64,000 bases of DNA from JAHJCW01 sp965369995 (GTDB lineage Bacteria; Fidelibacterota; Marinisomatia; Marinisomatales; JAHJCW01): NCBI GenBank assembly GCA_965369995.1, contig CBDURO010000003.1, positions 12,636 to 76,635 of the forward strand. Direction: 5' to 3'. This document shows positions 26,430 through 34,754 of this stretch, piece by piece (positions within the stretch are counted from its first letter, which is position 1; each line of letters starts with the position of its first letter). The notes under the pieces are model-generated. The model worked only from the letters and a program-made list of their open reading frames with translations, did no database searches and was not told the origin of the DNA. The translations under genes and the position numbers were made by a program.

Positions 26430-27269
26430 TTAAAGTAGTGTATATGATACCCCAAGTAACAAAGATTGATTTAGCTGTCTCTTGGTAGATATCTCTTTAT
26501 CATAAAATAATTTTACGCTAAACTTTACATTAATGTATTTTGTTATCTGTGTTCTTATATCTGTATCCCATCTAACATCAGTGGCATCAACACTTGTAAA
26601 ATTATTAAAAAGATCGATAGTGGAATTTATTAATGTGTTTTCGTTAATTTTCTTTGAGAAAGAACATACTGCTTCCATACCGGGTTCAATTTTTGTTGTT
26701 TCAATTTCTTCTGTTTCGGGATCATCAGCATATGGAGCAGGAAAATCTTTTGTAATGGTTTCCTTAACTGCGGCTCCTAAACGGATAGATATTTCTTTAG
26801 TAGGAGAATATTGAAATCCTATGCTTTGTGTAAAATAACCGGGGTCTAAAAACCCGGATACTTGTGTGTTTGAATTTTCATCATATATATATCCGGGAGC
26901 AAGTTGTGTTTCACCTTTTAGTGCTAAATACGGATTTGCCATGAACCCCCATAAATATGTTAAAATGCTTTCAACCCGTAATTCATCAATAGTTTTTTTT
27001 GTTTCCGCTTCCCCGATTTTTGAATTACCAAATGCTATTTTACCTGTATTTGTCCAAACATATTTATCACTATTATAGACGAGTTTACCACCTAAATCAA
27101 ATTGAAGCGCCAATGTGTTTTCACCACCTGTTGCCCAATTGTCAAAGTGAGCTTGGCTAAAACTAAACGAACCAACTGCCTCTTTTTGCCATGTTGTATC
27201 AATTGCTGTCGTGTCCTGTGACATAACAAAAACAGATGATAGTAATATTAAAGTAATAATTTTATTCAT
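26430..27269 (-). CDS. DUF3078 outer-membrane protein
   Basis: This 279-residue exported protein has a signal peptide (IITLILLSSVFVMS). The family feature is SFSQAHFDNWATGGENTLALQF, seen in DUF3078 proteins of Bacteroidota and relatives (motif core NWATGGEN). Alternating hydrophobic strands and a terminal aromatic-rich strand (LLLGVSYTLL) indicate a beta-barrel in the outer membrane. Function is unknown. The start is supported by GAGGATA. It is divergent from the TonB receptor gene with ~80 bases between them. Confidence 0.82.
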   Translation of the reverse strand: MNKIITLILLSSVFVMSQDTTAIDTTWQKEAVGSFSFSQAHFDNWATGGENTLALQFDLGGKLVYNSDKYVWTNTGKIAFGNSKIGEAETKKTIDELRVESILTYLWGFMANPYLALKGETQLAPGYIYDENSNTQVSGFLDPGYFTQSIGFQYSPTKEISIRLGAAVKETITKDFPAPYADDPETEEIETTKIEPGMEAVCSFSKKINENTLINSTIDLFNNFTSVDATDVRWDTDIRTQITKYINVKFSVKLFYDKEISTKRQLNQSLLLGVSYTLL

Positions 27270-27350
27270 TTTATCCTCAATTGTATTATAAAAGCGTGAA
27301 AGTTAAAAAACCCTTGCAACAATATCAATTTGTAACAAAATTTATATGTT

Positions 27351-29549
27351 ATGAAAATTGTTATGAAAACAACCTTTGTACTTATACTTTCTTTAATATC
27401 GTTTAATTTCGCACAACAAACCATAGAAGGGTATGTAATTGACAGTACAACTACCAAGCCAATTTATAATGCTAATATAAATCTTGTTTCATCTTCTGAG
27501 GGGACCGCATCAAATAAAAATGGATATTTTAACTTTATTACCGATCTTCTATATCCAATTGAATTACAAATAAGCCATATTGGATATAAACCTAAACAAA
27601 TTATTATAACTTCTTCCAAAAAGCTACAATTACTGTTAGTACCAAATATCATTACTAGTGATGCAATTTCAGTTTTTGGTTTCCGTTCGAAAATTGAAAA
27701 AGATGTTTCGACCTCTTTTCGAACAATTTCTTCGGCCGAAATGGAACAAATTGGAGCCAACGATTTAAGTGATGCATTACAAACCATTAGTAGCGCTAAA
27801 ATTGAACAGTCGTCGGGCGGTAAACAAACAATTAGCATACGTGGTAGTAACGCCAATGAGGTATCGGTTTTCCTCGATGGAATACGATTAAATGAAGCAA
27901 ACAGCGGCATTGCCAATCTAGCAGCAATAGACCAGCAAGATCTTGCATCTATTGAGGTAATTAAAGGTGGCAATACTTCATTATTTGGATCGGGCGCCAT
28001 GGGTGGTGTATTAAACTTATCCACTCAATTGCCAGATAGCACAAAATTAAAATTCCATCGAGGTTTGGGTATGACGGATGATGAAAACAATGATCTCGGT
28101 TTTAGTGCTGCAAGCCGTCTGGGGATCTTTGGCTTAGGTGTAAGATACTCCGGTAAAGCACGACGTTACCATGGACGTTCAATATATACTACTGTATTCA
28201 AAAACCTCTCACTGGTCAGTCGTCCTTCGTGGGGAGAGTTTAATCTAAAAGGTTTTGAGTTACAAGACTACGTAAAATTCCCAACTAAAGATATAATACA
28301 AAACGCAAAAACACGGATGGCAATGTTCCGCTATGTAGGGTCTTTATTTGGTTCTTCAAATTGGGAAATATTTGTTGGAACTCGCAATTGGAATTGGTAT
28401 GATGAGTTTTTTACCAATGTGATTAGAGATATAGAGGATAAGAACTCATCGACGAGAATTAGTCGTAGTTTCACATATAATAATTTGAATGCTATAGTGC
28501 AATTTGGCTTTGAAGACCAACTCTATAGTGGAGAAAATCAATATATGTATAACATGTATTCAGTGTCCGATACTGGAATACTTAATCGGCAAACTGCCGA
28601 TATAGCCACTGTTCTACATTGGATAAGCTTTATAGATCATCCTTCATTAAAACGCATACATTGGGAATTTGGTTCTCGCTGGGAGAATATTTCAACTAAT
28701 CACAACCAAGAATTTGAATTGACTAATGGTACATCTATTAACTATATCCCCGCAGACATTGATACCTCGCATGGCGCTAATTTACACAGTATTAAGTTTG
28801 GCTCAAGCTTACATGGTGGTAATAGCGGCTTTCGTTATCAAGTATATTTTAACCAAGGAAATAGCAAGCGACTACCAACATTAAATGATTTATTCCTATG
28901 GAGAAATAATATAGATATTTCCTCTAAAGAAATTTTATTGCCAGAAAGTCAATCGACAACTGAAATTGGTTTTCAGATTGTTAAATCAAATTTTGTTCAA
29001 ACCACTCAAATAAACGAACTATCATTATTTGGAAGCGTTTTTCTAAACAATTATGGAAATAAAATTGCGTACTATGTCGTGGAAGAATCAAAACTACTTC
29101 CTTTCAATACTGATTTATCTAGTATTTTTGGATATGAAATAGGATTTAGTTCTTCTCTTTGGCAAAATCACATCTTTATTAGATCCGGATATCAGAATTT
29201 AGATATAGACAATCCTATTGTTTTCCCAAATAAACCAAAATCACGATTAACATTTCACGGTGAGTTCAAGTATAATTGGCTTTCATTTAGTTATGATTAT
29301 TTCAGAGAAGGAGAAAAATTTGTTTTATATAATGGATTTGTCGGTCGTTCTTACCTCGGTTACGAATCTGCAAATTTATCAATTATTCTTAGGTTTAAAA
29401 TATGGAAGGTAAAAACATCTTTACATTATGTAATTCATAATCTTTTTTCTAATGAACCTGTTTTAGCTGCTTCTGATCAGTCTTATTTAACACCCTTTAA
29501 TTTTTTCGACATTCACAGAGAAATCTTATCCCTCAAATTAGAGTTATGA
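27351..29549 (+). CDS. TonB-dependent outer-membrane receptor
   Basis: TonB-dependent receptors import large or scarce nutrients across the outer membrane. The 732 residues start with a signal peptide (TTFVLILSLISFNFA), then a carboxypeptidase-D-regulatory-like domain (TIEGYVIDSTTTKPIYNANI), then the plug: SDALQTISSAKIEQSSGGKQ, ISIRGSNANEVSVFLDGIRL and IEVIKGGNTSLFGSGAMGGV. The rest is the 22-strand barrel, ending in a strand (ILSLKLEL). The plug resembles the BtuB class. An alternative ATG lies at 27363. The gene overlaps the beta-helix lipoprotein by four bases (ATGA), implying a functional pair. The substrate is not evident. Confidence 0.92.
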   Translation: MKIVMKTTFVLILSLISFNFAQQTIEGYVIDSTTTKPIYNANINLVSSSEGTASNKNGYFNFITDLLYPIELQISHIGYKPKQIIITSSKKLQLLLVPNIITSDAISVFGFRSKIEKDVSTSFRTISSAEMEQIGANDLSDALQTISSAKIEQSSGGKQTISIRGSNANEVSVFLDGIRLNEANSGIANLAAIDQQDLASIEVIKGGNTSLFGSGAMGGVLNLSTQLPDSTKLKFHRGLGMTDDENNDLGFSAASRLGIFGLGVRYSGKARRYHGRSIYTTVFKNLSLVSRPSWGEFNLKGFELQDYVKFPTKDIIQNAKTRMAMFRYVGSLFGSSNWEIFVGTRNWNWYDEFFTNVIRDIEDKNSSTRISRSFTYNNLNAIVQFGFEDQLYSGENQYMYNMYSVSDTGILNRQTADIATVLHWISFIDHPSLKRIHWEFGSRWENISTNHNQEFELTNGTSINYIPADIDTSHGANLHSIKFGSSLHGGNSGFRYQVYFNQGNSKRLPTLNDLFLWRNNIDISSKEILLPESQSTTEIGFQIVKSNFVQTTQINELSLFGSVFLNNYGNKIAYYVVEESKLLPFNTDLSSIFGYEIGFSSSLWQNHIFIRSGYQNLDIDNPIVFPNKPKSRLTFHGEFKYNWLSFSYDYFREGEKFVLYNGFVGRSYLGYESANLSIILRFKIWKVKTSLHYVIHNLFSNEPVLAASDQSYLTPFNFFDIHREILSLKLEL

Positions 29550-30799
29550 ATACTAAAATTATACTTGTTGCAATAATAACATGTTGTGTTTATATGGCTT
29601 GCAATTCTCCACTTGACACAACTCCAACAAATTCTGATGATGTTCTTCAATTAAAAGCTGATTATAATAAAAATAAAAGAATAATCGATACTCTCATAGT
29701 AAAATTAAGTTGGTCTGAAATTACTCTTGAAAATTTCAAAGAAATTAAAATTACTAGATTTAATGAACACCGAGACCCTGAATCATACCCTAAAGGAACA
29801 GCAGAAAATGGCTGGCTAACCTTAGCAACCATCGCTGATGAATTTAAAACCTCATGGATTGATACAGTTGAGGATGATGCAGTTTTTAAATATCGTGTCG
29901 AGTTTTATAATCAAGACAATGATTTTAAAAGAGCAGAAACAACGGTTTACCCTCGACCAACAACTCATTTTAATGTACCGTCTGATATCGAAGATATAAA
30001 AACTGCAGTCGAATCTTATATTATGGACGATGGTGATACGGTTTTCGTCCTTGGTGGAACATACTACGTCAAATCCTTTTCATTTAAAAATAAATACTTA
30101 TTACTTACGAAAGCTGATACTTCCGGCACTCCTATAATTAAATGGGAACCTACTTTATATCATACCGGGGATATCCTTCCTGACTCCAGTTTTATACATA
30201 TGAACAACGGAACCATACAGGGATTTATAATAGAGGGTGGTGTAGCAAAATTTGGTGGAGGGGTATTAGCAGAGGGAAATGCTCAAATAGTTAACTGTGG
30301 TATTTTTAACAATAATGCAAACTATAGAATTGGGGACGGTGGTGGTATATATCTCTCGGGTAATGCCAGTATTTATAATAGCATTATTCTAAATAATCAT
30401 GCTGCAAACTTGGGTGAAGGAATTTTTATTAATGATCTTGCTCAAAATGTGAATATTATAAATTGTACTATAGTCAATAATAATGTTTATTCTGAATCGC
30501 CCAATGTCCAAATTATCAACTCAATACTATGGAAAAGCTATTTACCCCTGGACCCTTATCCAACTGTAATATATTCATATGCAGGTCAACACTGGTTTGA
30601 TCAAGATTCAACAAATTTATTAGGTAATGTTTTTTTCGTTAATCCTGAAAGTGATTTTCATCTTTTGCCGGGTTCTATAGGTCTTGACGGTGGAAATCCT
30701 GATCCTTCTTTTAACGACATTGATGGTACTCGCAATGATATTGGAGCCTATGGTGGTCCTTTGGGTAATTGGGATTTTGATTTTTCTGATTTGTTATAA
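29546..30799 (+). CDS. Lipoprotein with right-handed beta-helix repeats
   Basis: This 417-residue lipoprotein has a signal and lipobox (VYMAC, Cys19). Residues ~35-150 resemble a fibronectin-type or similar beta domain (LKADYNKNKRIIDTLIVKLSW, partly). From ~155 the pattern is that of a right-handed parallel beta-helix: IQGFIIEGGVAKFGGGVL, AQIVNCGIFNNNANY, ASIYNSIILNNHAAN, VNIINCTIVNNN. The end has the DIDGTRNDIGAYGGP motif common in such surface proteins. It is translationally coupled to the TonB receptor and may capture or process its ligand at the cell surface. Confidence 0.82.
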   Translation: MNTKIILVAIITCCVYMACNSPLDTTPTNSDDVLQLKADYNKNKRIIDTLIVKLSWSEITLENFKEIKITRFNEHRDPESYPKGTAENGWLTLATIADEFKTSWIDTVEDDAVFKYRVEFYNQDNDFKRAETTVYPRPTTHFNVPSDIEDIKTAVESYIMDDGDTVFVLGGTYYVKSFSFKNKYLLLTKADTSGTPIIKWEPTLYHTGDILPDSSFIHMNNGTIQGFIIEGGVAKFGGGVLAEGNAQIVNCGIFNNNANYRIGDGGGIYLSGNASIYNSIILNNHAANLGEGIFINDLAQNVNIINCTIVNNNVYSESPNVQIINSILWKSYLPLDPYPTVIYSYAGQHWFDQDSTNLLGNVFFVNPESDFHLLPGSIGLDGGNPDPSFNDIDGTRNDIGAYGGPLGNWDFDFSDLL

Positions 30800-30812
30800 G
30801 AGCCGAATATTT

Positions 30813-31466
30813 TTAAACTATTTCGGTTACTTCCTCAAAACTCTTCTTTGAAATAAACGGTACTTTGGCATCTTCAGCAGGATATCCTACCGGAAGCAAC
30901 AAAAATGGTTTTTCATTCTTGGGGCGACTTAATATTTCTTGTAAGAACCCCATTGGGCTTGGTGTATGTGTTAATGTAACCAATCCTGCTTTATGAATGG
31001 CAGTGATCAACATTCCGCATGCGATACCAACCGATTCATTTACATAATAGTGCTTGCTCGGTGGATTAGTTTCTAAATCATAAGAGATTTTAAAGACTAC
31101 AATAAGATACGGTGCCTTTTCTAAAAACTCTTTATACTCATTCGTTTCAAACACTTCTAAATCTTTAAGCCAAGCTTCGCTTGCTCGGTTTGCATAAAAT
31201 TCCTTTTCTTCTTTTTCAGCGGCAATTCTTATTTTTCTTTTTATCTCTGCATTTTGTACAATTATAAATTTCCATGGTTGTTTATTGGCGCCCGAAGGCG
31301 CAGACGAAGCAGTCATTACTATATTTTTTATTGCTTCTATAGGAACATATCTATCTGAAAATTGCCTAACTGAGCGTCTACTTTTCATTTCATTCAAGAA
31401 ATGCTGTGAGCTTGATATTACATCTTTTTCAGAAACTACTTTATGCTTCAATTTGGTAAGTGTCAC
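30813..31466 (-). CDS. Nitroreductase-family flavoprotein, iodotyrosine-deiodinase-like
   Basis: The 217 residues form a nitroreductase fold with FMN-binding motifs RRSVRQF (30-36) and SAPSGANKQPW. The sequence aligns along its length with vertebrate iodotyrosine deiodinase. The substrate-binding Glu-x3-Tyr-x20-Lys triad is present with exact spacing as Glu87, Tyr91 and Lys112, and the KHYYVNESVGIACGMLI, GLVTLTHTP and LLPVGYPAEDA stretches also match. It may therefore dehalogenate halotyrosines; a general nitroreductase role is the alternative. The start is GTG at 31466, supported by AAAGGA upstream. No halogen-metabolism neighbours are present. Confidence 0.85.
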   Translation of the reverse strand: MTLTKLKHKVVSEKDVISSSQHFLNEMKSRRSVRQFSDRYVPIEAIKNIVMTASSAPSGANKQPWKFIIVQNAEIKRKIRIAAEKEEKEFYANRASEAWLKDLEVFETNEYKEFLEKAPYLIVVFKISYDLETNPPSKHYYVNESVGIACGMLITAIHKAGLVTLTHTPSPMGFLQEILSRPKNEKPFLLLPVGYPAEDAKVPFISKKSFEEVTEIV

Positions 31467-31500
31467 AATTGTCCTTTTTATTGTATAATTTAATATAATA

Positions 31501-31531
31501 AAAAAGCCCCCCGCTTAGCGGGAGACTTTTT
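31501..31531 (-). terminator. Rho-independent terminator of the FadL-like gene
   Basis: On the minus strand, about 20 bases after the stop codon of the FadL-like gene, a GC stem CCCGC-TAA-GCGGG is followed by GGGC and a run of six T. On the plus strand the stem is at 31510-31514 and 31518-31522, and the flanking A-run and T-run extend the pairing. This isolates the porin gene from the downstream nitroreductase. Confidence 0.85.
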
Positions 31532-31552
31532 ATTCATTTATTTAGTAATAAT

Positions 31553-33193
31553 CTACCGGCTAAAACCAATACCTAGAGCAAAAACAAGAGCTGATTTGTC
31601 GTAAGTTTCGTTACCAACAAATGGTCCTCGATAGTTTACACCATCATTTTCTATAACATCATAAATAGTAGAAGAAACACCTAAAGATATATACAGATTT
31701 GGGTTTACATAATATCTTCCACCGGCACCAATCGTATAGGTGTCAAATGTATGGCTCAAATCTGTACCATAACCCTTAAGCGCTCCACCCTTGGAATTTA
31801 GGTAACCGGCGCTTAAACGTAATGCATCGCTTACAGCGAAGTCTAAACCAACGCCAATTTCCATGCCATTTTCAAGAAACTCTTCTCTTCCGTCCCAATT
31901 TACATCTTCATTAAAATAGTAATTAAAATCTGCGACAACACGTAAGCTTGGCATTACTTTATAACCAATACCTACACCTAACATTGCAGGCATATCAGCA
32001 TTTGTTTCGGCTCCATCCGGGAATAAGCCGGAACCATCTACTACTGTTTCGTTGGTCAATGTCATTGCTGCTTTTCCTTCATAACGCAGACCTATATCCA
32101 AACCTTCCATCGGCGTTAAATATAATCCAAAAATTGGCGCGAATCCTGAACCGGTTTGTTCAGCATCAACTTCAATATCCTGAGAAGCATCAGCGTTGGC
32201 CGACATCACACCGGCATTTGCTGATAATTCTGCTGCATAATTAGTTAAATAAGCAGCACTACCATTGAAAAATGCCTGTATTCCCGCGGGAGTATCTGTA
32301 CTCGAATCAAATGTGCCACCCAATGCCACAACGCCGGCCCCTATACCATCAACTGTGGCTTGATCAAGCATTTGTGCACCAATTAATTGATCAAACGTAT
32401 ATGCTCCAGCACCACCATCAATCAACGGTTGCAATCCGGCTGCACCGGCTTGTGCTGCTGCTGCTCCGCCAAGAGCTAGGGCTGCACCGGCAGTTAAGGC
32501 ACCTGCCATTGTATTAAAGAATTCCGGAGCAGATACCATGCTACCATTGTATCCTACGGTAGGAACTGTGGGATTAATCATAATATCACTAAGATGTCCT
32601 TTATAAGTATTCTTAGCAGTAAAATAGCGTGCACCACCAGCTACAGAAATCATATCATTTATTTTATACGATACAACTGCTTGTCCACCTATATATAATG
32701 AAGAACCATCAAAGGCAACATCCACACTATATTTGTCAGTTGGGATTCCTGAAGCTGTTAATCCAGCAGGAATCAACGATGCAGGTACCTCAAAGGAGGG
32801 TAAACCATCATCAAATACTGCGCTGCCACCACCACCAATCGGAACCAAGCCAGCACCTATAGCCAAATTTCCTTTTTTATATGCAACATAAAAATTGGGG
32901 AAAACCGGGACAAATGTTGTTCCTTCAAATGTATCATTATTTAACATTGGTACATTGCTTGTTATTGTTCTATCCTGAAATATAGTTTGACTGCTCAAAT
33001 AGAAACTTAGTCCGCAATTCAGTTGCGTAAGCGCTGCCGGGTTAAAATAAACGGCATCAACATCCGTAGACGCGTTGCGATTCATCAGACGGATAAAATC
33101 CGCACTTTGGTTTGTATTGGTTACTATTCCACCAGCCAAAGCAAAACTGACAAGCAGTAAACCAATTACAAAAATGGTACCTGTTTTTCTCAT
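31553..33193 (-). CDS. OmpP1/FadL-family outer-membrane protein
   Basis: FadL-type barrels let hydrophobic compounds cross the outer membrane. The 546 residues start with a signal peptide (FVIGLLLVSFALAGG). The hatch-region pattern SADFIRLMNRNASTDVDAVYFNPAALTQL is the family signature (in parts). C-terminal strands include GLDIGLRYEGKA, ADFNYYF and LRLSAGYL, ending in FALGIGFSR. Residues ~215-330 are an Ala/Gly-rich insertion compared with E. coli FadL. Shine-Dalgarno GAGGAAA supports the start; a strong terminator follows, so it is monocistronic. The substrate is unknown. Confidence 0.9.
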   Translation of the reverse strand: MRKTGTIFVIGLLLVSFALAGGIVTNTNQSADFIRLMNRNASTDVDAVYFNPAALTQLNCGLSFYLSSQTIFQDRTITSNVPMLNNDTFEGTTFVPVFPNFYVAYKKGNLAIGAGLVPIGGGGSAVFDDGLPSFEVPASLIPAGLTASGIPTDKYSVDVAFDGSSLYIGGQAVVSYKINDMISVAGGARYFTAKNTYKGHLSDIMINPTVPTVGYNGSMVSAPEFFNTMAGALTAGAALALGGAAAAQAGAAGLQPLIDGGAGAYTFDQLIGAQMLDQATVDGIGAGVVALGGTFDSSTDTPAGIQAFFNGSAAYLTNYAAELSANAGVMSANADASQDIEVDAEQTGSGFAPIFGLYLTPMEGLDIGLRYEGKAAMTLTNETVVDGSGLFPDGAETNADMPAMLGVGIGYKVMPSLRVVADFNYYFNEDVNWDGREEFLENGMEIGVGLDFAVSDALRLSAGYLNSKGGALKGYGTDLSHTFDTYTIGAGGRYYVNPNLYISLGVSSTIYDVIENDGVNYRGPFVGNETYDKSALVFALGIGFSR

Positions 33194-33463
33194 TTTCTTT
33201 TTCCTCTTTTGTTAATAATAAATCCTTTTATCTTTAATAATGCCTCTCCTAGAAACATAAAAGACTAATAAATCTAATTATTTGGATTCTTAATAGCAAA
33301 GATTAATTATTTAGCAATTTCATCCATCAAAATATTGTTAATTATCTATTTTGTAGCTTTGAAATATTACTTTTGTCATTGTAACCTCACTTACTTTATT
33401 TGACTAATATTTTGTGATTTTCAAAGCGCAACCAATCCTACAGCCCACGGAAAATCTATCCCG

Positions 33464-34753
33464 GTGAAACTTCCTACACAAAAGATTTCCATTATTGTTG
33501 GCGCCCAATGGGGCGATGAAGGTAAGGGTAAAATCACCGATTTTTTTGCCGGCGAAGCTGATTATGTTGTTCGTTTTCAGGGCGGCAATAACGCCGGACA
33601 TACCGTAATCGTAAATGATGAAGTTTTTAAATTACATTTAATTCCCTCCGGCGTATTATACTCAAAACCTGTAAGCGTAATAGCTAATGGTGTAGTAATT
33701 GATCCTAAAGTTTTGCTAACAGAAATAGCAGGTTTGCAAAACCGCGGAGTAGATCCAAACCTGTTAGTAAGTGACCGTGCACATGTAATAATGCCTTATC
33801 ACATTGATATGGATGTTGCAATTACGGAGCATCAGGGAAGGCTTGCTGCAGGCAGTACTAAACGCGGAATTGCGCCGGTTTATGCCGATAAAATGTACCG
33901 CCACGGAATACGAATGATAGATTTACTTGAACCGGAAATCTTTCGTGAAAAATTGGAAAAATCCTATTTATTTAATAAAAATTTAGCGGAAAAAGCGCTC
34001 GGTGGAAAAATTAATTCATCAATAGAATTGATATATACTGATTATTTAGAATATGGCAAACAGCTAAAAAAATATATTGCTGACATATCGGTAATTCTTT
34101 ACAAAGCAACTAAAGCAGGTAAATCAATTTTGTTTGAAGGTGCGCAAGGTATTAGTCTTGACGTAGATCATGGAATATATCCACATACCACAAGTAGTAA
34201 TACTGCGGCGGGTAATATTGCCGCCGGATGCGGGGTTAGTTTTACAAAAATTGATAGAATTATTGGAGCTGCAAAAGCATATGTAACACGAGTTGGAATA
34301 AGTCCTTTTCCATCAGAGATTGAAGGTGAAGACGCGAAATCATTAAGAGATAAAGGCAATGAATACGGAACAACTACGGGGCGTCCGCGCAGAGTCGGTT
34401 GGTTAGACTTGGTTCAGTTACGGCAGGCAGTACGTGTAAATGGATTAACAGACATCGCTCTAATAAAACTTGACGTACTTAATAATTTTAAAGAATTACC
34501 GGTTTGTGTAGCTTATGATATTAATGGCAAAACTATCACAGAGATGCCGGCAAGTCTTAGTGATTATAGAAAAGCGAAACCAATTTATAAAACACTCCCC
34601 GGGTGGAATAATTTTAATGTTGAAAACGGAAGTAATTTTTCTTCCCTGCCTAAAAACATTTTTAAATATATCGATTTTATCGAAAAAGAAGTTGACTGCC
34701 CAATCACAATCGTTTCAGTTGGTCCACAACGTCATCAAACCGTATTAAAGTAG
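33464..34753 (+). CDS. purA: Adenylosuccinate synthetase
   Basis: PurA converts IMP, aspartate and GTP to adenylosuccinate, the first step from IMP to AMP. The 429 residues show the P-loop WGDEGKGK (catalytic Asp18), GGNNAGHTV, the LFEGAQGISLDVDHGIYPH stretch, TTTGRPRRVGWLD and VGPQRHQTV. The start is GTG at 33464, one residue region ahead of the KISIIVGAQWGDEG strand; the Shine-Dalgarno is weak (CACGGA). It is the first gene of the purine operon, after a ~270-base divergent gap shared with the porin gene in which I see no purine riboswitch. Confidence 0.97.
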   Translation: MKLPTQKISIIVGAQWGDEGKGKITDFFAGEADYVVRFQGGNNAGHTVIVNDEVFKLHLIPSGVLYSKPVSVIANGVVIDPKVLLTEIAGLQNRGVDPNLLVSDRAHVIMPYHIDMDVAITEHQGRLAAGSTKRGIAPVYADKMYRHGIRMIDLLEPEIFREKLEKSYLFNKNLAEKALGGKINSSIELIYTDYLEYGKQLKKYIADISVILYKATKAGKSILFEGAQGISLDVDHGIYPHTTSSNTAAGNIAAGCGVSFTKIDRIIGAAKAYVTRVGISPFPSEIEGEDAKSLRDKGNEYGTTTGRPRRVGWLDLVQLRQAVRVNGLTDIALIKLDVLNNFKELPVCVAYDINGKTITEMPASLSDYRKAKPIYKTLPGWNNFNVENGSNFSSLPKNIFKYIDFIEKEVDCPITIVSVGPQRHQTVLK

Positions 34754-34754
34754 A

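Noticed and set aside
33194..33463. Purine riboswitch or PurR operator before the purine operon
   Set aside because: No conserved purine-aptamer core and no clear operator palindrome could be found in this A+T-rich gap.
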